Source of the DNA: Chara braunii
Lineage: Eukaryota > Streptophyta > Charophyceae > Charales > Characeae
Length of the DNA: 64,000 nucleotides
Reading direction: 5' to 3'
Assembly (NCBI GenBank): GCA_003427395.1
Contig: BFEA01000017.1
Span: 3,266,969-3,330,968, forward strand
In this document: positions 36,901 through 49,099 of the stretch, piece after piece
How the letters are laid out: each line of letters starts with the position of its first letter
Numbering within the stretch: position 1 is the first letter of the stretch
Notes under the pieces: generated by a model
The model's input: only the letters and a program-made list of their open reading frames with translations
What the model was told of the DNA's origin: nothing
Database searches by the model: none
Translations under genes and position numbers: made by a program

Positions 36901-38690
36901 CTGAAAACAAGACTCAGAGAGGAAGAAAGAGATTTCTTCTTTGCAGACTGGGGGCCTCGCTCTCCACGCCTCACCACATGCACAAATGAACAAAAAGTAC
37001 GGCGGCGGTGTATCTTAGCGGAATATTCATTCTCATTTTGCACATTTGGTGAGTAGTACCGCCACGCCCCGAGTACAAGGATGTATGTATCGTTCAAGAG
37101 CCACAACACTGTTTCACTGAAGGACTTCACATCACAAGCAAGTTTTGAGATAAACGGTTATCTCCTTTTGAGATAAACGTTTTTGGACGCAGGATTTTAA
37201 AAGCGGAAACATTGTTAACGTAAGAAGGATTTCACACCTTCAAAACGTTTTTGAGGATTTCACACTTCCTTTGAGATGAACGGTTTTGGACGTCAGGATT
37301 TTAAGATCGATACCTTTGTTAACATAAGAAGGATTTCACATTGTTAACATAAGAAGGATTTGACATTGTTAACATAAGAAGGATTTCACAGCTCCAAAAC
37401 GTTGTTAAGTGAAGGATTTTGAGACCTTTGGGATTGACGTTTTTTGGACGTCAGGATTTTACGAGCGATTGACGTTTCATTTCATCCACCGGCCTAGCTT
37501 AGTTGGTAAGGCACCCAAGTGGATTTCAGGAGGTCTTGGGTTCGATCCCCAGTGGCCTCATGTGCCTTCCTGGGCATGCTTGGCGCCCGCCACCTAGAGA
37601 TAGCCCGTTGGTCCCCCCAATTGACATTAATTAAAAAAGCAGTCTCTGCTGATGTTCATAGGGGCAGGGGTCATCAGGGCAGCACAGCGACTGGACCCAC
37701 TCAGATGATGCTAGGTCCCTCTGCTACCGGCTGTACCCCCTGGCCGGTGTCCCTAAAGGTAATAAATAAAGGCCACCCGGTGTCAGATTAGACACAAGAT
37801 TGAATTTACCTGGGCTGGTTAATTCGATGATAATACCTCAAGGACGTCGCGGTTCGGTGAAGGGAAAAAAAAAACCTTACGGGTTTCACACCTCCAAAAG
37901 GATTTCACACCTCCTTTTTTAGGATAAACGTTTTGGGAAAAAAAAACCCGTAAGGATTTCACACCTCCTTTTTAGGATAAACGTTTCTGGACGCAGTATT
38001 TTAAGAGCGATAACATTCTTAAGTTAAAGATTTCACACAATTCCAACAAAGAGTTGCGTTGTTAACTGAAGGATTTCACACCTGCAAAATATTGTTAGCC
38101 GGAGGATTTCTCTCTTCCATCAGCAGATTTCAGCCCTGCTGTTGCTTTCCTCCTTCCCCCCTCCCAATGAACATCCTTGGACTGTGTCCTTCTCCCGTCT
38201 CCCCCCTGTACCCCCCAACTGAATTTGAAATTATGGTCCAGCGACGGAATTTCTGCGGTACGTGCAATTGGGTTGGCAGCTAGGTGGAGTACAGAAACCA
38301 AATTTGTATCTACCTTGTTAACCCGACGGTCTGCATTTGACTCTTGATCCGCGAATTATGAATTAACTTCAATTAAGGGAATGTGGAAGCATATAATGAC
38401 GGTGTGAATAAAAGTTTTTTCCCCTGAAAATGAATGTAGACCCGGTTTCCAGCAGGTGACGCTCCCCACCAATAGATGGAGCACGATGTCTTAAAAAAAA
38501 AAAGAAAGAAAAAGGTAGTTTCTTATGGTTTTTGGCTAGGCTACCAGAGTGGCCCAGGGCCACTTACCAGGCCGGGCCAAAAAAATAAAAATAAAAATAA
38601 AATATTTTTATTTTAAATTTAGTAAAGAATTTCGATGTGACCCTGAGGCAAAAGTTGTTCAGTTAATTTTTCTGCAGAACTTTTTTTTTT

Positions 38691-38726
<36 letters not shown>

Positions 38727-40357
38727 GGCGCTGGGGCTGCCTGCACGGCCGGGCCGTCCAGGAAAATAAGGTGACCCGGGCGGCCCGGTTGTAGCCTAGG
38801 TTTTTGGTTAGATTTTAGTCCGAATTTCTTTTTTGCTTCTTTCGCTTGCTTCGGTCTTTGGGCCTGCAATTACCCCACGAAATAAAAAATTGCCACGGAT
38901 ATTCTAAGACTGTTAACTCTGTAGTTTGTCTAGTACATGATTCTGTTTTTATTTTTATTTTTAATGCATGATTATTAATGCTGTGGGATTGGACGGACTT
39001 GGACCACTGCAGGAGATCGTGGGGAGGAAGAGTCAACTGTGTTGACTTCTGCTGAGCATCCGGAAGAGTGCGAAAACGCGTCGTCGTCTGGTCGTTCTTC
39101 GTCTGTGGATTTCGGAGGGAGAGGAGGCGGTTTCAACGATAATTGGTCGTTGTCGAAAGCATGGGACGCCTCTGTAATACCTCCCACGGCGTCTGCTGTC
39201 GCCGTTGGTGAGCAGATGTCAGACGGCGAATTTCATGAAGAAATTCCGCTCTTCAAACCCAGGCACGTAAGAGCTAGCTCACTTAGAGACAGCATGGCCT
39301 GGGACAAAGAGTTTCAGACGTTTTCAGAGGGTACGTGCGATGATCCCTAGCTGCTCCTCTTCATTTGCTGACGATATCCTTTGGCCTTTTTCCGTCTCGA
39401 GTTTGACATCGACGTTTGACTGCACGTACATCTATATACGGAGGGTTCAGCCTCCTGATGAGTCTGTGAAACTCAGACGAATTCACAGCCCCCCCGTTCC
39501 TCGTCCTTTACTCCCTTTCTGCGAACTGTTCTCCACACAGTTCTCTATGACTATATATATATAGTCAAACAGAGCTGCCCGGTAAAGCGTAGGCAGAGAG
39601 GGAGAAGAGGACAACAATATGTTCATTGTATTTGTATCCTTTAGGACGATGTATATGTGAATAAATATCGTCAGTCATATATATGTATATATGCTACTGA
39701 CGAAACATATCTGTACATATATAGATATATCCCTCTCTGCCAACGGTTTACTGCTCAGTTCTGTTTGAAGATATATAGATATAGATATCTATTTACGTAT
39801 TATCTATACATATATAGTACAGGTCTATGTATATGTATTATCCATATGTATGTATATATATGACGATATATATACATATATATGGGGCTCCTCTTTCTGA
39901 CTGGTCGATAGAATTAAGCGATCAGGAGCAACACTGATTCTAGAACAGATAAAAGAAAGAAAGAGAGAAAGTACAATTTCTGGAGAAAAGAAAAAAGAAA
40001 AAAGAAAACAAGAAAAAAGAAAACAAGACAAAAGAAAACAAGGAAAAAATATGTTGAATTTTGTAGTGACAGTGGCAATTGGTTTATCTGTGGGATGTGT
40101 CATTTGCTTTCTTTCTTTGTCTTTTCTTTGACATTTCTCTTTCTCTTGCCTCTGTAAGGTCTGGTTTCCTCCTCCTTTTCTTTACCTCTTTGCCTTTTGG
40201 CTGCGTGCAAGTGGGTCCTTGTGACACACGGGGATGGGGGCGCTCAACCTGTCATCCACGTGGCTGGCCTTGTACGTAAGAGGTGATGAACAGGTGGGGC
40301 TTTCCTTCTTTTCCTTGTCTTGCTTTTTTTTGCCTTCGCGCTCTGATTCACAGTGTG

Positions 40358-40402
<45 letters not shown>

Positions 40403-41700
40403 GATATATATATATATATATATCTGTTTGTGACGATATATATATATATACCTCAGGAGGCTTTACTGTAAATGTCTTACAGTTAGCGTTTCACGGTCGC
40501 CACCTTCTTATGCATCATGCGACGCCAGGCGATGACCTCAATAACCATCCTCATATTTTTGCCTGTATTTTACATAGACCCGGGCATTATATGGCACTCA
40601 TTCGTGCAGCTGCCCAGTGGGAACTGTGGGATGGTGGGATGATGAGTCAGGTCATTTTCGACGTGAATGAATTTTTGCGAGCGTTGTCGAATCATACTTT
40701 ATTCTGGATTATTGACCGACTCTCGTGTGACGCCTGTCGGGACAGAGATGCGGTGCGCCTTGGCTGTGGAATGCATCATCTATGCCATAGCCATTATCAA
40801 TCTATTGCGACTGCCGCCGTCTGTCCTGTAGGGTGTCCAACATTTCCTCATTGTACACATCCCTATCACCCAGATATACGTTGTCCCTATTGTGCCCAAG
40901 GACGCTATCAGAACTGTATGATGCCGCACTGTGATGAATGTCCTGCCGTGTTTTTGACATGTGGACAACACGTCCTCTGTCAGGACTGTTTTGATGGGAT
41001 GGTTCGTGCTAGCCGTCCTGCAGAATGCTGTGCTGGCGCAGCTCTCCTTGGGCATCCTTGTGAACATCCACATCATCCTCACCGTAGCTGTCCTATCTGC
41101 CGAGGTGGGGGCAGGTAAAGAAAAAAAGAAGAAAAGAAAAAGAGAAAAAAAGAAAAAAAGAAAAAAGAAAAAAAAAGAAAAAAAGAAAAAAGATACGTTG
41201 ATCTGTGGGATGTGTTATTTGCTTTGTGATAATTGGATTATCTTTCTTTCCCTGTCAGGTTTGGTTTCCTCCTCCCCTTCTTTACCTCTTTGCCTTTTGG
41301 CTGCGTGCAAGTGGGTCCTTGTGACACACGGGGATGGGGGCAGCCAGCGCTCAACCTGTCATGCACGTGGCTGGCCTTGTACGTAAGAGGTTATGAACAG
41401 GTGGAGCTTTCCTTACCTCCTTCCCCTTCCCCTTTTTTCCTTTTCCTTTTTTCTTTTCCCTTTTTGCGCTCTGATTCACAATGTGACAATATATATATAT
41501 ATATATATACATCCACGTGGGCGGGCTTGTACGCAAGAGGTTCTGAAATAGGGGGAGTTGTAAGGAAGAAGATAAAAAAACGAAAATTTATTTCCGTGTT
41601 TCTCTTTGTTTTTTTTTTTGGTTTGCGCTCTGATGACTTTGTGACAATATATATACCGTTTGTTTCGTGAAGTGCGCTCTTTTTAGTTTGTAGTTATGTG

Positions 41701-41731
<31 letters not shown>

Positions 41732-41994
41732 ATTGCTGATGAGAATCCCCCACGAAACCTTCTTTTCTCTGCCCCCACTGTTTATGTTTCCTGTCTGCTT
41801 TTCACCTGTTGGGTGCCAGGCATACTGCTGTATGAATAGAAGAAATTGCCTTCATATCCTTCTTTTTGTAATGCGTAATATACTCACCTGAATATAGATA
41901 GATGTACGGCTCACTGGGCGGTTCGTTCTTGGTATCATGTCACAACTGTGGTATATTTACAGACTCTCTGCCCCTTTTAGCGGAATATACTCAC

Positions 41995-42054
<60 letters not shown>

Positions 42055-44930
42055 TGTTGATCTGATGGCAGAGACGTTCATCACTGATGAAGAGGCAGGA
42101 CTGGATTGCTTGATGATGGGTGCACCGTTAGTTTGGAGGACGACGAAATCGCCCAAGCCTCTGGCCACAGAGAAAAGACAGTCCTTGGCTGCAAATGCCT
42201 CTCCATTTGCTTTGAATGCGGCCACAGATGAGAACGAGAATGGTAAATCTGGTGGAAATCGAGGACGCAGCGGGGAGTTGAGCGGCAGTGGAGGTGGCGT
42301 GTTATCGTCGTGCAATGTGAACACTCTTTCCGCTCAGCAGCAGAAGGACTCAACCAAATCACCAGCCCCCAGTCTGCTAAAGGCACGAAGAAGTGGATTG
42401 AAAGACATCTCGCCTTGGAAGCAACTGCCTGCCACACAAGAGGGTATTTATTTGTATACTCGCGAGTCCTTGTCCGTGGAACACTTCATCCTTTCCTCCT
42501 CTGCCTTCTTTTTGCCCCTGCAGAGTTTAACACCCTGATCTGATGTAAATATATATATGTATGTACTTGCTACCTGCTTTACGCTTTCTGTGGAAGCTCA
42601 TGTGCCTCCCCCAGAAGGGACAACGGCACCTAAACGCAGGTTGTCCTGATTCACTTGGGCTTCTCTGAGTGCATCTGGACGTAATGGCGGCCAGGTACTT
42701 GTAGGAAAGTAGTAGTATGTTATGACAGCAAATGTGCCCCCAAATTCAACCAACTGGTGGAGTTTTTCGAGTGCATCTTGATGTGACACCGGCCAGGTAC
42801 GCGTAGGAAAGTAAGAATGACTGCAAATTTGCACCCAAAATAGACCAGCAGGTGAAGTCACTACCTTGTTTCCCTGAACACACAGTGCCTCAGCATGATG
42901 ACTCCATGTGTAGAGGAACGGGGTCTGTATACGTTCTCGACAATGGGATGTTGTGCTCAGGGGAAGAAGGTAGTCGGGACGAGTGACGAGCGAAGATCTT
43001 TTACCCGTCTTTCCTACGAGTACCTGGCCGGTGTCACATCCAGATGCACTGTAGTTTCAAGCTGTTTTTTTTTTGTGACTGTAGTGAAGTTACCCCATTA
43101 ATCAATCTTTTACCCGTCTTTCTTTCCCCCAGTGCAATGCAATTCAAAGCAAAGCAGCCTGACCGGGACTTCTCTATCAGACCTGCAGAGGATGAACCAA
43201 CACTCAGTATCGGTATTCTGTGAATGGACGCTGGGCCCGTTGCTCACCTGGTGAGCAACGGGCCCAGCGTCCATTCACAGAATACCGATACTGAGTGTTG
43301 GTTCATCCTCTGCAGGTCTGATAGAGAAGTCCCGGTCAGGCTGCTTTGCTTTGTATTCTGTGAAGGGATATTCCAAAACGAAAAAAAAGCAAAAAAAAAG
43401 CTTGTATAAAGAGTCCTGATTAACGTGTGTTTTGTGTTGCGGGAAGAGGGGTGGGGGGCGAAGAAACGCTAGCGGGTAGGGATCAGACAGTCCGTGATTC
43501 TTTTCCATCTGGCACCATCACTGAAGTTGCTGGCAGTAAGGTGCAATGGGTACCGGCTCTTGGCTCGGCGGTCTTCATCTGTAACTGTTTTGTGAGTTAG
43601 TCGTGAGCTCTCAAACTGGTTTTTGACAATGACTTTTTTTTTTTTTTTTTTTTTTTTTTTGAAGCACGCCCCCTTCATTGATAGTGGTGCTGATAAGAGC
43701 AGAGACCACTAGCACCTGGGGAGAGGCTCCATCTATTGGTGGGGAGCATCACCTGCTGGGAAACGGGTCAGTCAAGAGGTGGTCATCTTCTCTATTGCTG
43801 ACTGGCAACAGGGTGATGAGGGATAATTGTCTACGATTGTTGTTATTAATTTATTATTATCATATAAAAAAAAGTGTCGTCAGAAATTTGAATGGGATAA
43901 CTTCACTACTGTCACAAAAAAACAGTTTGAAATTACACCCCCACAAGCACCCCTACCTGACCGGAAAGCTAGCTTGTATACATTGCCCGAAGTGCGATTT
44001 GAAACTGGTTTTTGGCCGAAGCATATTTTTCAAACTCTTCTTGTGACTCCCGTGTAGTTTCCCGAATTTTAATCCTCGTAGACAAGTTGTCCCCTGTCCC
44101 CTTTTACGACGTACAATTTTTTCATGAATTCATTTACATTTGGTGGTCAACGTATTCATTTAAATAGACAGCTAAAATCGGAACATTTAGTCCTTTGGGA
44201 TATCCATCGAAATTGGAAGGGTATGGAGAAGATTATCGTGGTCCCTGCAAAAGGATGACATGCACAAATTGAGAAATGGTCCAACAACAAAAACAAAAAA
44301 AACGAGAAAGAAATAGACAGCTAAGAATCGCTGTTGTTTCAACGGAATTGGTCCATTATTGTGTTGCAGATGAACAGTTGGTTGATGGCACTAGGGAGCT
44401 GAAGACTCCTGGAGCTCTGCCAAGTACTGTCGCTGTTTCCGCGGAAGAGAAGAAAGCACCTAACGAGCAGGACGTGACTTCAACACCCATTGCACCCATT
44501 TCCAGCTCCTTGGGGAGCGATGCGTGTGAAGGGGTGCAGAAGAATCCGCTTCTTAATGTCAGTATGGCATGGGATAAGGCCTTTCAGACAGAAAAAGGTG
44601 GGATTAACTTCCTCTCTCTCTCTTCGTCCCCCCGCACCCCCCGCCCTTCTTCCTCCTTCCCCCTTCTTCCCCCTTCTTCCCCCTTCTTCCCCCTTCTTCC
44701 CCCTTCTTCCCCGCTTCCCCTCCCCTCCCCCTCCTCCCCCGTCCTTTCCCCCACCCTCCCCTCCTCTTTCCCCTCCTCGATTCTTCATCATGGAAGAAAG
44801 TATTCTCTTCCTTGTAGTAAGAGACAACGGATTCCTCTTATAACCATCCTCTCTGTTCTTTTTGCAAAGAGTGATTACGCAGATGGGTGGAATACCTTGT
44901 CAGACCCAACCTGGTCTCCCTCTCTCTCTC

Positions 44931-44982
<52 letters not shown>

Positions 44983-47000
44983 GCTGTTCGTCACTTTGTC
45001 TCTCTCAATCCGTTTGTCTCTTTCTCTCTGTCTCTCATGCATGTCTTATCCATTCCTCCCATCCTCCCCTTTCTCCCTTTGCTTCAACCCTGCCCACCCT
45101 AATTGGCCCTTGAGGGCCAGGTTCTGGAGCCTGAATCTGTCTCTCATTTTCGGTGTTCCCTCCCTGGTGTTTCTTCAACCCCAGACCACAAAGCAAAATG
45201 GCTCTGATGGAAATAGTAGCAGCCGTCTCTGCTTGGATATTCATGCTAGTTTCTGTTGCTCAAATAAAACCCTAAACCCTGAGCTGTTCAGTGGAAGCCT
45301 TAAACCTTGAAGTATGCACCCTAGGATCCACAAAACATAACTTCAGGGGCGCGCCTGAGTTTTGAAAAATTTGGATCCATAGTCCGCCCTCCATCTCTAG
45401 CTAGGGCTTTCCCTTTCCGTAGGTGGCTTGTGGTTGTGCTTGCTTGCTAAACCCAGGAGCAGTAAATTTGAGGGATATTGTCAATCTTACGGCTGGATCC
45501 ACCTGTTGAGAAAAACCTGATTTGTGCTTCTCATCATCCTTTCGCCGGTGCCATTGGTCCACTGGTCTGCTATAAATGTGGTTAGATGAGCGGTCAGCAC
45601 TTGTCTGTGATGAATGTATAATCTGAAGAGTTCCTGGCTCTCTCCTGTCTTTTTTTTTTTTTTTTTGAAGGGCGACGGCCTTGAAATATCATCACAGAAA
45701 ACTGACCGGCCCTAGGTACTTCAGAGCGGCAGTATTTTACTCATCTGCTTCCAGCGGAGTTTGAACTCGGGTCTGTTTTTCAACAGTTCAGGGGTGTATA
45801 AACTGAGCTACGCCAATTGGTGGTTCTCTCCTGTCGTACTTTGGTCTTCCTCCTCGCTCCTTAAACCCTAAACCCTAAACCCTCTTTGTCGTTGTTGTTG
45901 TTATCCTCTTGTTGTCATGTTTTTCTTCTTGCTGCGTTTGCTTTGTCTTTCTCCAGCGTCTTACTTGATGCAATCCTCGTTCTATAGTCGCCTACTGTCT
46001 TCACCGGAAGAGAAGGCCCGGTTATTGTAGGCTGTATGTGGCCCAACTTTCAGTCTAGATGCGGCGATAATGACCAGGCGTTGTATTTGGGTGAAGACGG
46101 TAGCAGTCATTTCCTCTATTTGGAATTGTTTGATTTTTCTGCAGTGTTTGCTTGCTAAGATTTGCGGGAAGACAACGGACAGGAGCTAACGAGGGTTTGG
46201 TTAATCTGCGTGCAGGAGTTCTGGATTCCATCGACTTAGACGATCCGTTTGAGAGGTTCTCAAAGCTGCATGCGTTGTCGTCCACGGAGGTGACTGCGAC
46301 AGAAGGGATCATTCATCGCGATGAGAAGGAACAGACTCGAGCAGAGAAGTCCTCGGTGGCAAGGATGGGAGACGCAGCAGCAGCCGATGAAAAAGCTACG
46401 TTATCTGGTAATCAATCAGATGCTGCGATTGCGCTTCAGCCATGGTTCAAGTCCACTCGCACAGCTGGAACTTCGTTGAGCCACGGACCTGGTTCTCCGG
46501 CTCCAGATGATAAGGTGGCGAGTCATGATGGGATGTCTCAATCTTTAGCTCCATCGAAGCTCCGACCTGTAGGACTTCACAAGATCAACAAATTCACGTT
46601 GGAGAACCGCTTAGCTGAAATAGGGGAGGAAGAAGAGAGGAAACAAGAAGATGGAACATCGAATGCCTCTGGTGCAGAGGAAGGTACATCCGGCCTCGAC
46701 ATTTCTAGGGGCAATTTATCGACAACTACCGGAGCCGTGCTTGGCCAAGATGGGCAGAGCAAGTATGGCATAGATCCTGCGGACATACTTGAGAAAGTGG
46801 CTGCTGTGCAAGCACAGCTTCTTGATTCCCCACGAGTACGGCACTTGCGGTCACAGTTGCCGGCAATGCAAAAGAGTGAGTATCCCATCATTTCTCTCAC
46901 ACTTCTCCCCTTTTTCTCTCCTCTTAGAGTGTGCGGCTGAGCCCTTGGCTCTCACAGACACACACACACACACACACATACACACACACACACATACACA

Positions 47001-47096
<96 letters not shown>

Positions 47097-49040
47097 GCTT
47101 GAGATTATAAGTACCTGTGGGAATTGTAATACTGGATGTTTATTCGTGTGTTCTTTTGGCAGATACAGCAAGTCCATCGGCTGAGATTGTTGCTGCTGCC
47201 GGCAATTCCGAAGGAACAGATCCAGACAAGGTGAGCTATTCAAAGGCATGGTTTCTCAATCTATCTTCCTAACCTGTCATTTACTAGTTTCATTGCCTGA
47301 CCTACTTCAGAGATCCCTAGAGTGGGTGCCCAGCTATTTGTACTCCTTGCTTCACAATGTTTGGATTCTAGAGGAAGTTAATTGGCCATGCCTTTCAACA
47401 ATAGGGTAATCAGAAAGAGAAATTTACTTTATTTAGCGTTAGCAGCAACGCCCCCTCCTCTATGCATCCAATGCCCCTTTCTCTGTTAATTATCAAAGAG
47501 TGACCTTTCTGTGGGGATTATTGGGGGCTTTAGCTTGGTGTTCTTTTTTCCCTAATACTCTAAAGCAAAACGTGGGTCTCGCGTGACGCGTCCCCCTGAG
47601 ACCTTTCCCGCGTGGGCCCGGTGCACCTTGGGCCCGGCGCGGTTTTTTGTTAAGGGCCGTTTTTTTTTTTGGGTTGGTGTTGGCGCGGCTTCGTGGGCCC
47701 GGTGCACCTTGGGCCCGGCGCGGTTTTTTGTTAAGGGCCGTTTTTTTTTTTGGGTTGGTGTTGGCGCGGCTTCGTGGGCCCGGCGGGGTTTTCTGTTTAC
47801 TGCCATTTTTTGGGGGGGCGGTTGGTGTCGGCGCGACTTTATGAACGGCCTCTTTTTTCGGTACCCTTTTTTTTTGCGCCGCGCCGGGGGTTGGTTGGTG
47901 TCGGGGCGACTTTATGAACGGGCTCTTTTTTCGCTACGGTTTTGTCGGCCATGTTCAACCAGGTAGTGAATTCAGCGGCCGTAGCCAAAATGAACACCGC
48001 TGCTTCACGTACAGCTTTCCTGGTTGCTCACATGTTATGGCGGGATGATTCTCTGACTGTTTTTGTCTTTTGTCTTGATGTGTCTCCTTCAGGGAGGTAA
48101 AATTGGAAGTCCTCTATGTGCTCCAGAGGTTGGCAGTGATATCTGTAAGGCATTGCTTCCCTCGTCTCGTCTTCGGAATCCTGTACAACAGCCGCGGGCA
48201 AATTCAGTGATTGAGGCGGCTATACAGGATGGCACACGTCTCCGTCTTCCTGGACGGTATCATCAAGGATATCCTGCTCAGAAATCAACAAGGACTACGT
48301 TGTTGGCAGTCTCGCCTTTGCCATTGTTGTCGTCACAGCTGGCAAGGCCTGGGCGGTGTTGAGTATGTGGCGGTTGTTGCTATTGCTGACTAACATCAAG
48401 TTCTCCCTCGATGTCACATCGAGTTTGATCTATCACTGGCTAGTTGAGCTGGACTGCTGTGCTGTCCCTGCAACTGTGGCTGGAGAAAGTAGTTCGGTGG
48501 ACTCCTCGATAAATGGGGTGGGGTGGGGGGGGGGGGGGTTGATCATTGAACACTTTGCAGCTTTGAATCCCATGAAAGACCCTCGACTTCAAGGACATCT
48601 TTTGTAAAGTTTTTACAAACTGTTAAATTAATTCATAAACCTATAAGTCCTTCCATTGTCAGTCTTTTCTTGTAAATATCATCTCTTTTTTCATCATGGA
48701 ACACACGTAAGGTGTATCTGTGAGTGCTTTGTTGTTCTGGACAGCTCTGCTGGCTGTTGTGTGTCTTTGTGCTGTATGCGTGTTGTGTGGTTCGAGTCCT
48801 TGCCATTGAGTGCAGACTGTTGCAGACAGGTATTGTTGAATAGAGGAGACGGGCAATGGCAGATGAGGGAAGTGAGGGAGAAAGACAGACTAAGGGCCAC
48901 TTGCGAGATCATGCAATCAGGAAAATTGGGGAGTGTGACAGAAGTGCGTGTTATACTTGGCATGGAGTCGCACGGTTAGCAGATTGGTAGAGCTTTGGCC
49001 TTTCTCTGGTAGTTTGTCATGCCTCAGTTTGTGTGCGTGC

Positions 49041-49099
<59 letters not shown>

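Noticed and set aside
39331-40456. Search for the Josephin catalytic-Cys half (Q-x4-C-x2-H-x2-N type) upstream of the fused frame.
   Set aside because: No such motif seen on the + strand between exon 2 and 40457. The stretch is AT dinucleotide repeat and direct-repeat DNA.
44276-45310. Taking the 344-codon plus-strand frame as a single gene.
   Set aside because: It merges exon 4 with a U6 retrocopy's tail on the left and pyrimidine-rich intron on the right. The donor GTGGGA at 44598 gives a phase-consistent boundary instead.
47583-47966. 127-codon frame with repeated Gly/Ala/Arg/Phe units.
   Set aside because: Produced by the 81-bp GC-rich tandem repeat inside intron 6, with no splice-phase role needed.
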